This document shows positions 16,473 to 24,716 of a stretch of 64,000 nucleotides of DNA, one piece after another (the stretch's first letter is position 1; each line of letters begins with the position of its first letter). Origin of the DNA: Burkholderia ubonensis (lineage in GTDB: Bacteria; Pseudomonadota; Gammaproteobacteria; Burkholderiales; Burkholderiaceae); the NCBI RefSeq assembly GCF_902833085.1, contig NZ_CADFEB010000008.1, positions 1 through 64,000 of the forward strand, in the 5' to 3' direction. A program made the translations under genes and the position numbers. The notes beneath the pieces were generated by a model. The model did not search any database. It was not told where the DNA came from and was given only the letters and a program-made list of their open reading frames with translations.

Positions 16473-17909
16473 TCACTTCGCGGCCACGGCCTCGGCTTTC
16501 GAGCCGTCCGCCGCATCGTTCCGGCTCCACCCGCCGCCCAGCGACCGATACAGCGCGACCGCCGACAGCGCGTGCTCGCGCCGCAGCTGATTCAGCGCAT
16601 CCGAATCGCGCAGATACACCTCCTGCGCCGACAGCACGTCCAGGAAATCCGTCGCGCCGCCCTTGTAAAGCTGGTTCGCGAGACCGAGCGCCTTGTCCGA
16701 CGCGGCGAGCGCGCTGTTCAGGCGCTGCGTCGCGGCGGTCGTGCCGACGAGATCCGCGCGCGCATCCTCGACCTCGCGCAGCGCCTGCAGCATCGTCTGC
16801 CGCAAGCCGAGTTCCGATTCGCGCATGCGACTTTCGCTCTGCGCGATGTCGGCGGTGATGCGCCCGGCGTTGAAGATCGGGCTCGTCGCGCTCAGCGCCG
16901 CGCTGAACAGATTGTCGGTCAGCGTCGGCAGGCCGAGATAGGACGCGGCGAGGAGGCCGTCGGTCAGGTTCAGCGAGAACTTCGGATAGCGCTCGGCCTT
17001 CGCGACGCCGACCTGGGCCGCGCGCTGCTCGACGCGCGCGTAGGCGCTCAGCACGTCGGGGCGGCGCAGCAGCGCCTGCGACGGCAGCGTGGCGGGCGAG
17101 CCGTCCGGCGGCGCGGGGATGTCGCCGGCCTGCGAAAGCACGAGCTTGTCGACCGATTCGGGCGTGCGCCCCGAATACACGGCGATCAGGTTGAGCTGGT
17201 GCGAGATCTGCGCCTGCGTCGGCGGAATCCGCGCTTCGAGCGCATCGAGCTGGTTCTGCGCGCGCGTGACGTCGAGCTCGGTCGACAGCCCGAACGCCTG
17301 GCGCTTGCGCGTGAGGTCGAGCGCGCGCTGGCGGATTTGCGCGTTGTCCCGCAGGATGCGCAGCTCCTGCTGCGCCCACCGCAGGTCGACGTAGGCCGAC
17401 GCGGTGTCGGCCGCGAGCGCGAGCCGCATCGCGTCTTCCGCGTGCTTCTGCCCGACGAGTTCGGCTTGCGCGGCGAGCAGGTCGAGCCGTTCGCCGCCGA
17501 ACACGTCCGGCGACCAGCTCAGCGCGAGGCCCGCGCCGGCCTGCTTCACGTAGCCGAGCGGCGGCGGCGTGTTCTGGCGCGCGTAAGCGCCGTGCGCGTT
17601 CGCATCCAGTTCCGGCAGCAGCACCGAGCGCTTCTGCACCGTCAGCGCCTGCGCCTGCTTCACGCGCTCGGCGGCCGCCTGCAGGTCGAGGTTCGCGTCG
17701 AGCACGGTGGCGATCAGTTCGTCGAGCACCGGGTCGTGGAACTGCGCCCACCACGTTGCGGCATCGACGTCCGCGCGCGGCACGTCCGTGTCCCACGCGT
17801 GCGGCGCGAGCGATTCGACCGATTCATGCAGCGCGGGATGCTGCGCGGGCTGCACCGCGCAGCCGGCAGCGAGCGCGCTGACGGCGAGGGCGACGAGAAG
17901 CTTCTTCAT
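16473..17909 (-). CDS. OprM/NodT-type outer-membrane factor of multidrug pump
   Basis: 478 aa from ATG 17909, with GAGGTG upstream. Lipobox SALAAGC gives a lipidated N-terminus. The two TolC-like repeats are clear (WWAQFHDPVLDELIATVLD, NLDLQAAAERVKQAQALTVQ, LLRRPDVLSAYARVEQRAAQ, YPKFSLNLTDGL, NQLYKGGATDFLDVLSAQE, ALYRSLGGGW). It is the exit channel for the pump encoded just upstream; its start is 10 bp from the MFS gene stop. Last gene of the marR-emrA-emrB-type operon. Substrates are not predictable from sequence. Confidence 0.93.
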   Translation of the reverse strand: MKKLLVALAVSALAAGCAVQPAQHPALHESVESLAPHAWDTDVPRADVDAATWWAQFHDPVLDELIATVLDANLDLQAAAERVKQAQALTVQKRSVLLPELDANAHGAYARQNTPPPLGYVKQAGAGLALSWSPDVFGGERLDLLAAQAELVGQKHAEDAMRLALAADTASAYVDLRWAQQELRILRDNAQIRQRALDLTRKRQAFGLSTELDVTRAQNQLDALEARIPPTQAQISHQLNLIAVYSGRTPESVDKLVLSQAGDIPAPPDGSPATLPSQALLRRPDVLSAYARVEQRAAQVGVAKAERYPKFSLNLTDGLLAASYLGLPTLTDNLFSAALSATSPIFNAGRITADIAQSESRMRESELGLRQTMLQALREVEDARADLVGTTAATQRLNSALAASDKALGLANQLYKGGATDFLDVLSAQEVYLRDSDALNQLRREHALSAVALYRSLGGGWSRNDAADGSKAEAVAAK

Positions 17910-17919
17910 GATGATCACC

Positions 17920-19494
17920 TCAGTGCGCGTCCGGCGGCGGCGCGCTCGTGGAAATGGGTTTGGAAAACAGCACCGCGACCAGCGCGACGAGGAAACACAA
18001 CGCCAGCGCGTAGAACGCATCCGCGTAAGTGAGCGTCAGCGCCTCGCGATAGATCAGCCGGTGCAGGTTCGCGAGGCCGGCCTGCGCGGCGTTCAGCGTG
18101 TCGCCGGCGACGGCCGTCCAGTGCGCGGCCTGCCCGTCGAGCAGCGCCGCGACCTGCGGCTGGCCGGCGCTCACGTGCTCGTTCAGGCGCAGGTAGTGGA
18201 AATTCAGCCGGTCGTTGAGCATCGTCGCGCTGACCGCGATGCCGATCGCGCCGCCGAGGTTGCGCATCAGGTTGAACAGGCCGCTCGCCGATTTCAGCCG
18301 CGACTGCGGCAGCGAGCCGAGCGCCATCGTCACGATCGGCGGCACGCTGAACTGCTGGCCGATGCCGCGCAGCGCCTGCGGCAGCAGCAGTTCGCGCCAG
18401 CCCCAGTCGTGCGTGATCGGCGTGTACAGGTAGACGCCGAGGCCGAAGCAGGCGAGCCCGAACATCAGCAGCACCCGCATGCTGAAGAAGCGCGTCGCGA
18501 GCGCGTACGCGCCGAGCGCGAGCATCTGGAACGCGCCGACCGACAGCAGCGCGATGCCGATCTGCAGCGAGCTGAAGCCGCGCACCTGCGCGAGAAAGAG
18601 CGGCGTCAGGAACACCGACACGAAGATGCCGATCCCGGTCACGAACGACAGCAGGCTGCCGATCCCGAAGTTGCGCACGACGAGCGCGCGCAGGTCGACG
18701 ATCGGCTCCTTCGCGGTCAGCGCGTGGACGAGGAACAGGAAGCCGCAGATCGCGGAGATCCACGTGCACAGCACGATGACGTCGTCGCCGAACCAGTTCT
18801 TGCGCGGGCCTTCCTCGAGCACGTATTCGAGGCAGCCGAGGAAGCCGGACATCAGCGCGATGCCGAGATAGTCGCCGCGCTTGAGCAGGCCGAGGTCGGG
18901 CCGGTCGATATGCACGTAGCGCGGCACCAGCGCGGCCACGACGATGCCCGGCACGAGGTTCAGGTAGAACAGCCAGTGCCACGACCACTGGTCGGTGATC
19001 CAGCCGCCGATCACCGGGCCGATCGCCGGCGCGAGCGACGCGAGCGCGCCGATGGTCGTCGACGCGACCAGCCGCTGCTTGCCGGGAAACAGCACGAACG
19101 CGGTCGTGAACACGGTCGGGATCATCGCCGCGCCGAGCGCGCCCTGCAGCCCGCGAAACAGGATCATCGAGTTGATGTCCCACGCGAGGCCGCACAGCAT
19201 GCTGGTGATCGTGAAGCCGACCGCGGACGCGACGAACAGCCAGCGCGTCGACAGCACCTTCGACAGCCAGCCCGACATCGGGATCACGAGGATCTCCGCG
19301 ATCAGGTACGCGGTCTGCACCCACGACAGTTCGTCCTGGCTCGCGGACAGCCCGCCGCCGATGTCGCGCAGCGACGACGCGACGATCTGGATGTCGAGGG
19401 TCGCCATGAAGAACCCGACGCACATCAGCGCGAACGCGAACACGCGCTGCCGCATCGGTTGCGACGCCGGGTCGCCGATAAAGCCTGTAGTCAT
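17920..19494 (-). CDS. EmrB/QacA-type MFS multidrug exporter (DHA2, 14 TM)
   Basis: 524 aa from ATG 19494, chosen because GGAG lies 6 nt before it; ATG 19509 would add five residues. This is the inner-membrane transporter of a proton-driven tripartite pump. Family features include FFMATLDIQIVASSLRDIGG (motif D1), SWVQTAYLIAEILVIPMSGW, RGLQGALGAAMIPT, GPVIGGWITD with WHWLFYLNLVPG (motif C), and the 14-helix length. It lies between the EmrA-like adaptor (31 bp) and the outer-membrane factor (10 bp). Expression is probably controlled by the MarR gene at the head of the operon. Confidence 0.94.
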   Translation of the reverse strand: MTTGFIGDPASQPMRQRVFAFALMCVGFFMATLDIQIVASSLRDIGGGLSASQDELSWVQTAYLIAEILVIPMSGWLSKVLSTRWLFVASAVGFTITSMLCGLAWDINSMILFRGLQGALGAAMIPTVFTTAFVLFPGKQRLVASTTIGALASLAPAIGPVIGGWITDQWSWHWLFYLNLVPGIVVAALVPRYVHIDRPDLGLLKRGDYLGIALMSGFLGCLEYVLEEGPRKNWFGDDVIVLCTWISAICGFLFLVHALTAKEPIVDLRALVVRNFGIGSLLSFVTGIGIFVSVFLTPLFLAQVRGFSSLQIGIALLSVGAFQMLALGAYALATRFFSMRVLLMFGLACFGLGVYLYTPITHDWGWRELLLPQALRGIGQQFSVPPIVTMALGSLPQSRLKSASGLFNLMRNLGGAIGIAVSATMLNDRLNFHYLRLNEHVSAGQPQVAALLDGQAAHWTAVAGDTLNAAQAGLANLHRLIYREALTLTYADAFYALALCFLVALVAVLFSKPISTSAPPPDAH

Positions 19495-19525
19495 GATCCG
19501 CTCCGTCATTCGCTCGGCATGCCGC

Positions 19526-20617
19526 TCAGTCCGCGCGCGCCGTATGCACGGTCACGACCGCGGACAGGCCGGGGCGCAGCACGTTCTCGAGGCCCGGCTG
19601 CGCATCGAGATGCACGCGCACCGGCACGCGCTGCACGATCTTGGTGAAGTTGCCGGTCGCGTTCTCCGCCGGCAGCACGCTGAAGGTCGCGCCGGTCGCG
19701 GGCGCGAGGCTCTCGACGCGGCCGTGCACGCGCAGGCTCGAGGCGTCGAGCGACACGTCGACGCGGTCGCCCGGGCGCATCTTCTTCAGCTGGTCTTCCT
19801 TGAAGTTCGCGTCGATCCACAAGCCCGACGCGGGCACGATCGTCAGCAGCGGCACGCCGACGTTCGCGAGCATCCCGACCCGGCCGGTGCGGTTGCCGAC
19901 GTAGCCGTCGACCGGCGAGCGGATCGTCGTGTATTCGACGTTGAGCGCCGCGACCCGCTGCGCGGCGAGCGCGGTGTTGACGCGTGCGCGGGCGTCGGCG
20001 AGCTGCGCGCCGAGCACGTCGAGCTGCCGCTTCGCGGCGAGCAGCGCGGCGTCGCTGCGGTCGACCGCGGCGCTCGCCTTCGAATAGTCGGCGTCGGCGC
20101 GCTCGACGATCTGGTTCGATACCGCGTCGGACTTCACGAGCTCGCGGTAGCGCACCTTGTCGGACGCCGCACGCGTCAGTTCGGCAGCCGACGCCCCTTT
20201 CTCCGCGGTTTGTTGACCGATCACCGCGTACTGAAGCTGCTGCTTCGCTTCGAGTTCGGTCACCGCGGCGCGCGCGCCGTCGACGTCGGCGCTCGCCTGC
20301 GCGAGCTTCGCGTCGTAGTCGCGCGCGTCGAGCCGCACCAGCACGTCGCCGGCCTTCACGCGCTGGTTGTCGGTCACGAGGATCTCGTCGACGAAGCCGT
20401 TCACCTTCGGCGCGAGCACCGTGACGTTGCCGCCGACGTATGCATCGTCGGTGCTCTGCTCGAAGCGCAGCACGAGATCCCAGTAGAGCGCCGCCGACGC
20501 CACGGCGGCGACGACGGCCAGCACCGCGATGGTCATCCACGGCACGCGCCGGCGCTGCCGCGCGACGGCTTGCGGCGGCGCCGCTTCTCGGGAAACAGGA
20601 GTCTGGGTCGTATCCAT
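19526..20617 (-). CDS. EmrA-type membrane-fusion protein
   Basis: 363 aa. A single membrane anchor (WMTIAVLAVVAAVASAALYW), then the EmrA signature STDDAYVGGNVTVLAPKVNG, a coiled-coil hairpin around residues 95-210, the second lipoyl motif NVEYTTIRSPVDGYVGNRT, and a beta-barrel (GLWIDANFKEDQLKKMRPGD). It links the MFS pump to the outer-membrane factor. AGGTGA lies 5 nt before the ATG. The 64-bp gap to marR contains one copy of the repeated TRTGCATRTRCAC motif, so it may have its own controlled promoter. Confidence 0.94.
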   Translation of the reverse strand: MDTTQTPVSREAAPPQAVARQRRRVPWMTIAVLAVVAAVASAALYWDLVLRFEQSTDDAYVGGNVTVLAPKVNGFVDEILVTDNQRVKAGDVLVRLDARDYDAKLAQASADVDGARAAVTELEAKQQLQYAVIGQQTAEKGASAAELTRAASDKVRYRELVKSDAVSNQIVERADADYSKASAAVDRSDAALLAAKRQLDVLGAQLADARARVNTALAAQRVAALNVEYTTIRSPVDGYVGNRTGRVGMLANVGVPLLTIVPASGLWIDANFKEDQLKKMRPGDRVDVSLDASSLRVHGRVESLAPATGATFSVLPAENATGNFTKIVQRVPVRVHLDAQPGLENVLRPGLSAVVTVHTARAD

Positions 20618-20626
20618 CGATTCACC

Positions 20627-20639
20627 TATGCATATACAC
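20627..20639. promoter_or_regulatory. Putative MarR operator, site A
   Basis: TATGCATATACAC, matching the consensus TRTGCATRTRCAC shared with sites at 21107 and 22174. It lies 10-22 bp upstream of the emrA-like start. Confidence 0.65.
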
Positions 20640-20681
20640 TTTTTGAAACGACCGACGCGGCGCGTCGATCGGGGGATTGCT

Positions 20682-21113
20682 TCAACGCTCCGGGATGTTG
20701 TGCGTGATCCGGAACAGTTCGTCTCTCAGCCGCGCCGCTTCCGACGGGCCGAACCGTTGTTCGAACGCTTCCTGCGCTGCGAGCCAGTGCGCATGCGCCT
20801 GTGCGATCTTCGCTTCGCCGTCGCCGGTCAGCGCGAAGCTCAGCCGCCGGCCGTCGCCCGCGTAGCGGCCCGCGACCAGCGCCGCGCCGACGAGCGGCTT
20901 GAGCGCGCGCAGCAGTGCGGTGCGCTCGATGACCAGCACGGCCGACAGCGCCGCCATCGTCAGGCCGGGGCGTTCGCGCAGCAGCGCGAGGATGCTGTAC
21001 TGCGACGCGGTGACGCCCGCCTGCGACAGGTAACGCTCGTAGAACTGCGAGATCCGGCGGGCGGCCTGCCGGACAGCGAAACAGTCGTCATCGGTGAGCG
21101 TGTACTTGTGCAT
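20682..21113 (-). CDS. MarR-family regulator of the Emr-type pump
   Basis: 143 aa from ATG 21113 (a GTG at 21119 is an alternative). Winged-helix MarR features: FYERYLSQAGVTASQYSILALL, LTMAALSAVLVIERTALLRALKPL and GDGRRLSFALTGDGEAK. It is a close paralogue of the MarR protein at 22203-22631 (shared CFAxRQA, YERxLS, RTxLLRALKPL). It is the first gene before emrA/emrB/outer-membrane factor on the same strand. Its start region overlaps the palindrome TGTGCA-TG-TGCACA, and no ribosome-binding site is visible, so autorepression at this site is likely. Such regulators usually release DNA on binding a phenolic or drug ligand. Confidence 0.9.
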   Translation of the reverse strand: MHKYTLTDDDCFAVRQAARRISQFYERYLSQAGVTASQYSILALLRERPGLTMAALSAVLVIERTALLRALKPLVGAALVAGRYAGDGRRLSFALTGDGEAKIAQAHAHWLAAQEAFEQRFGPSEAARLRDELFRITHNIPER

Positions 21114-21120
21114 GTGCACA
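21107..21120. promoter_or_regulatory. Putative MarR operator, site B
   Basis: TGTGCATGTGCACA, two perfect 6-bp arms with a 2-bp centre, overlapping the marR start codon. It matches TRTGCATRTRCAC. Confidence 0.7.
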
Positions 21121-21162
21121 TGTTAGTGGGCGGGTGGGCGCGAAGCGATGCGCCGGGCGCGA

Positions 21163-22101
21163 TCAGATTGGTGCGCCGGTTGTATCAATCGGTCGGACGG
21201 GTGCTTCCCCGGCGTCGCCGTAGGCCGCCGCATAAGCGATGAACGCCTTCACCTTCGCCGGCAGCAGCGCGCGATTCGCATAGGCGAGCTTGATCTCGAC
21301 GAACGCGTCGACGAGATCGGCATCCTCCAGCAGCCGGACGAGCGCGCCGGACGCGAGCTCCGTCTCGACCAGCGCGCGCGGCACCACGCCGATTCCGAAG
21401 TGGCGCAACACCATCTCCCGATTGAACATGGGACTGTTGGACGCGACGTCGAAGCGGAACGGTACGGTCAGCGTGTCGCCGCCGACGCGGAACGCCAGCG
21501 CCGGGCGTCGCAGTGCCGGCGACAGCGACACGAACAGGTGGTCGGCGAGGTCGGCGGGCGTGGCCGGGCGCGGGTGTTGCTCCAGATAGCGCGGCGTCGC
21601 GACGATCACGACGGGAATCCGCTCGAGCAGCCGCACGACGGTCGTCTCGCTGGTCAGCATGTAGGGCACGACGATGCCGACGTCGTAGCCTTCGCCGACC
21701 AGGTCGACCGGGCGCTCGGTCAGCGTCACGTCGAGGCGCACTTTCGGGTGTGCGGCCTTGAAGCCGGCGATCAGCGGCACGAGGCGGTTCAGCGCGACGG
21801 TCGTGTGCGCGACGAGCCGCAGCAGGCCGTCCGGCTCGCGGGTCTGCGTCTGGGCTTCCGCCTCGAGCGCGTCGAGCTCGTCGAGCACGGCCGCGCATCG
21901 CTCGTAGAGGCGCTCGGCCGTTTCGGTCAGCGACACCTGCCGCGTGGTCCGGTGCAGCAGGCGGCTGCCGAAGCGCGCCTCCAGCTCGGCGATCGCGCGC
22001 GACACGACCGGGCGCGCGAGGCCATGCACGTCGGCGGCGCGGGTGAAGCTGCGCAGTTCCACCACCGACCGGAAAAGCCGCAGCTTGTCGAAGTAGTCCA
22101 T
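21163..22101 (-). CDS. LysR-family transcriptional regulator
   Basis: 312 aa from ATG 22101; the upstream extension of the frame has no family similarity. N-terminal helix-turn-helix (FDKLRLFRSVVELRSFTRAA, PVVSRAIAELEARFGSRLLH) and a substrate-binding half (GLLRLVAHTTVALNRLVP, YDVGIVVPYM). It belongs to the large group with DYFDKLRLF starts. It is divergent from the second marR gene (101 bp apart), with operator site C between, and reads towards the pump operon, so it may take part in its control. The ligand is unknown. Confidence 0.92.
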   Translation of the reverse strand: MDYFDKLRLFRSVVELRSFTRAADVHGLARPVVSRAIAELEARFGSRLLHRTTRQVSLTETAERLYERCAAVLDELDALEAEAQTQTREPDGLLRLVAHTTVALNRLVPLIAGFKAAHPKVRLDVTLTERPVDLVGEGYDVGIVVPYMLTSETTVVRLLERIPVVIVATPRYLEQHPRPATPADLADHLFVSLSPALRRPALAFRVGGDTLTVPFRFDVASNSPMFNREMVLRHFGIGVVPRALVETELASGALVRLLEDADLVDAFVEIKLAYANRALLPAKVKAFIAYAAAYGDAGEAPVRPIDTTGAPI

Positions 22102-22173
22102 GTGCGTGTCCTCGACGTCGAAGAAGGGGGCGCGCCGCGTCGCCGGCGTGTACGGCGAAGTATACGTTGACTT

Positions 22174-22189
22174 TATGCATATGCACATA
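22174..22189. promoter_or_regulatory. Putative MarR operator, site C
   Basis: TATGCATATGCACATA in the LysR/marR divergent region. The first 13 bases match TRTGCATRTRCAC, as at sites A and B. Confidence 0.65.
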
Positions 22190-22202
22190 TAGATTGCCAC
22201 GC

Positions 22203-22631
22203 ATGGACGATATTCAGATTGCCGGTGCGTGCAACTGCTTCGCGCTGCGTCAGGCGACGCGGTTCGTCACGCAGATCTACGAACGCCACCTGAGCCCGCT
22301 CGGCGTCACGCCGGCGCAGTTTTCGATCATGGCGATCCTGTCGCGCCGGCCCGACGTGCTGATGAGCGACCTGGCCGATGCGCTGGTGATGGATCGCACG
22401 ACGCTGCTGCGCGCGCTGAAGCCGCTGCAGCGCGACGGGCTCGTCGAGGCGGGCGCGTCCGAGCAAGACGCGCGCGCGCATGCGCTGAACCTGACGAAAC
22501 TCGGGAAGCGCACGTTCGGGCACGCAAAGCGGGCATGGCAGGACGCGCAGGACGAGTTCGAGGCGCAATTCGGCGAGGGGCGCGCGAAGGCGCTGCGCGA
22601 CGAGCTGTTCACCCTGACGGGGAAGCGGTAA
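22203..22631 (+). CDS. MarR-family regulator, paralogue of the pump regulator
   Basis: 142 aa from ATG 22203 (the open frame extends upstream to 22167 without family similarity). Conserved MarR core: FVTQIYERHLSPLGVTPAQF, MSDLADALVMDRTTLLRALKPL and ARAHALNLTKLGKRTF. Very similar in the recognition region to the MarR at 20682-21113, consistent with both reading the same operator. It is transcribed away from the LysR gene. Possible regulator of itself, of the LysR gene, or of the pump in competition with its paralogue. Confidence 0.9.
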   Translation: MDDIQIAGACNCFALRQATRFVTQIYERHLSPLGVTPAQFSIMAILSRRPDVLMSDLADALVMDRTTLLRALKPLQRDGLVEAGASEQDARAHALNLTKLGKRTFGHAKRAWQDAQDEFEAQFGEGRAKALRDELFTLTGKR

Positions 22632-22700
22632 GCGGGGCGCGCGACGTGCGCCGAAAGCCGTGCCGGGAAATTTCCGCCGGACGCATTCATACCCCGATCG

Positions 22701-22828
22701 ACTGGAAACAAATCCGAGCCATCCGGGCCGTCCAGCTACCTGAATCCGGCGATTTGGCCGATCGGATCGATGATGTGGTTTGAGATTGAACTGGTCAAGG
22801 ACCCGTCTGGACGGTTTTTGTTTCCAGT
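22701..22828. repeat. 12-bp perfect inverted repeat flanking a 104-bp segment upstream of aconitase X
   Basis: ACTGGAAACAAA at 22701-22712 is exactly inverted as TTTGTTTCCAGT at 22817-22828. Just inside the right arm is CCGTCTGGACGG followed by TTTTT, a short terminator-like hairpin. No target-site duplication is seen at the ends, so a mobile element is not supported. A pair of operator half-sites that loop the acnX promoter is possible. Confidence 0.5.
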
Positions 22829-22892
22829 TGTACAGTCCTCCCACGCGTGACGCAGGCCGGTGCCTGTCGAGCGGGTCAGGAGGCGCAACCCG

Positions 22893-24140
22893 ATGTTGCA
22901 ATTGAGCGATCGCGATCAGGCGATGTTGCATGGGGACTTCGGCGAGGGCGTCGCGCGCGCGATGCGGATCGTCTCGCGCACGGCCGAGGTCATGTCCGCG
23001 CCGCATCTCATCGACATCGCGTCCGCGCATATCGACGGCTGCCTGTACCACGGCCAGACGAGTCTCGACTTCGTCGACTATTTCGTCGCGACGGGCGCGA
23101 AAGTCGCGGTGCCGACGACGCTGAACGTCGGCTCGCTCGACCTGATCCATCCGGAGCTGTACCACGGCGACCGCGCGATCCAGCGCGATGCGCAGCGCCT
23201 GATGGATGCCCATCTGCAGCTCGGGTGCGAATCCAGCTTCACGTGCGCCCCGTATCAACTGAAGAATCGTCCGGCGAAAGGCCAGCAGATCGCGTGGGCC
23301 GAGTCCAATGCGATCGTGTTCGCGAATTCGGTGCTCGGTGCGCGCACGAGCCGGTACGGCGACTTTCTCGACCTCGCCGCCGCGATCACGGGCCGTGCGC
23401 CGTACGCGGGCCTGCACGTCGACGCGAACCGCGCCGGGCGGATCGTGTTCACGGTGCCCGACTTCAGCCGTCTGCCGTCGCGCGACATCTACTTCGCCGC
23501 GCTTGGCCTGCTGGTGGGCAAGGTCGCGGGCGCGATCGTGCCGGTGATCGTCGGCCTGCCGGCGGACACCAGCGAGGACGAGCTGAAGGCGCTCGGCGCG
23601 GCAGCCGCGTCGAGCGGGGCCGTTGCGCTGTTCCACGCGGTCGGCGTGACGCCCGAGGCGCCGACGCTGGACGCCGCGCTTCATGGACGTGCGCCGCATC
23701 GGACGGTCGACGTGTCGATGGCCGATCTCGACGAGATCCGCCGCACGCTGAACCAGGGCGCGGCGGGCGACGCGCTCGTCGCGGTGGCGCTCGGCACGCC
23801 GCATTTCTCGCTGGCGGAATTCCGCCGGCTCGACGAACTGCTCGACCGTTTCGACGGCAAGCCGGCATGCGATTTCTACGTGAATACGAGCCGGTTCATC
23901 CTGTGGGAACTGGGCGAGCTTGGCCTCGCGAGCCGCTTCGAGGCGCGCGGCGTCCAGATCGTCGTCGATACGTGCACGTACATCACGCCCGTGATGAGGC
24001 AACTGACCGGGCTGGTCATGACCAATTCCGGGAAATGGGCGTCGTATGCACCCGCGAACATCGGCGTGACGGTTGCGTACGGCAGCATGAGCGAATGTGT
24101 CAGGTCCGCGTTCGAAGGAAAGGTGCGATTCGATGACTGA
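22893..24140 (+). CDS. Aconitase X catalytic (large) subunit, probable cis-3-hydroxy-L-proline dehydratase
   Basis: 415 aa from ATG 22893, with AGGAGG 8 nt upstream. Aconitase X (formerly DUF521) enzymes are Fe-S dehydratases; characterised bacterial members with split subunits dehydrate cis-3-hydroxy-L-proline. Recognisable blocks are LSDRDQAMLHGDFGEGVARA, HIDGCLYHGQTSLDF, VPTTLNVGSLDL, FTCAPYQLKNRP (Cys118), GEQ-like QQIAWAESNAIVFANSVLGAR, VDTCTYITPV (Cys361) and MTNSGKWASYAP. Cys118 and Cys361 are candidate cluster ligands. It overlaps the small-subunit gene by 8 nt. The substrate is inferred from the family and not proven here; no other hydroxyproline gene is adjacent. Confidence 0.88.
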   Translation: MLQLSDRDQAMLHGDFGEGVARAMRIVSRTAEVMSAPHLIDIASAHIDGCLYHGQTSLDFVDYFVATGAKVAVPTTLNVGSLDLIHPELYHGDRAIQRDAQRLMDAHLQLGCESSFTCAPYQLKNRPAKGQQIAWAESNAIVFANSVLGARTSRYGDFLDLAAAITGRAPYAGLHVDANRAGRIVFTVPDFSRLPSRDIYFAALGLLVGKVAGAIVPVIVGLPADTSEDELKALGAAAASSGAVALFHAVGVTPEAPTLDAALHGRAPHRTVDVSMADLDEIRRTLNQGAAGDALVAVALGTPHFSLAEFRRLDELLDRFDGKPACDFYVNTSRFILWELGELGLASRFEARGVQIVVDTCTYITPVMRQLTGLVMTNSGKWASYAPANIGVTVAYGSMSECVRSAFEGKVRFDD

Positions 24141-24618
24141 AGCATATGGTGGCGGTTCGGCGTCGACGGGCGCGGTGCTGTCGGGCGATACGCTCGTCGC
24201 CGGCAACGCATTCGCGGACGTGCTCGTGCTCGACAAGCCGCTCAGTTTCTGGGGCGGCTACGATTCGGCTGCGGGGCGGATCATCGACCGGGGCCATCCG
24301 CTCGTCGGCGCAAGCCTCGCCGGCAGGATCATGGTGATGGCGCATGCGAAGGGATCCAGTTCGAGCAGCAGCGTGCTCGCGGAAGCCGTGCGCAACGGTA
24401 CGGGGCCCGTCGGCATCGTGCTGAAGGAGCGGGACCTGATCATCTCGATCGGCGCGATCGTCGCCGCCGAGCTGTATGCGATCGAGGTGCCTGTCGTGTG
24501 TGTCGCGGAGGATGTGTACGACGCGATCGTCAACGCGTCGGGGCCGGTGCGGATCGAGGCGGCCGGCGGAATCGGCGGCGCGACGATCAGCGTCGGCGAC
24601 GCCGCGCGCCGGGGCTAG
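24133..24618 (+). CDS. Aconitase X swivelling (small) subunit
   Basis: 161 aa from ATG 24133, overlapping the large-subunit stop (ATGACTGA). Formerly DUF126. Signature features are LDKPLSFWGGYDSAAGRIID, HPLVGASLAGRIMVM and KGSSSSSSVLAEA, the last being the Ser-rich loop that closes over the active site. The C-terminal half has VGIVLKERDLIISIGAIVAA and PVVCV. In the split-type enzymes this chain docks on the large subunit, and the two are always coexpressed. Confidence 0.88.
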   Translation: MTEAYGGGSASTGAVLSGDTLVAGNAFADVLVLDKPLSFWGGYDSAAGRIIDRGHPLVGASLAGRIMVMAHAKGSSSSSSVLAEAVRNGTGPVGIVLKERDLIISIGAIVAAELYAIEVPVVCVAEDVYDAIVNASGPVRIEAAGGIGGATISVGDAARRG

Positions 24619-24690
24619 CCGGCCGGCGGTTGCCGAGGTCACGGTTCGCGGGCGTCGGCGTCTGTCGATACATCAGTACATCGTATGAAT

Positions 24691-24709
24691 AAAAAACGCC
24701 CGCCGGACG
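24691..24709 (-). terminator. Intrinsic terminator of the AraC-type gene
   Basis: On the minus strand CGTCC-GGC-GGGCG (one wobble pair) is followed directly by TTTTTT. It begins 8 nt after the stop of the regulator gene at 24717. Confidence 0.65.
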
Positions 24710-24716
24710 CAAGGTC

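Noticed and set aside
21114..21119. GTG start at 21119 for the pump MarR gene
   Set aside because: ATG at 21113 in the same frame is preferred; neither has a ribosome-binding site, so this is not certain.
22701..22828. Miniature transposable element
   Set aside because: Terminal repeats exist but no target-site duplication, no transposase-like ends recognised and no second copy in the window.
22173..24236. 687-codon minus-strand open frame
   Set aside because: Antisense to the MarR and aconitase X genes; no family features and strongly biased composition.
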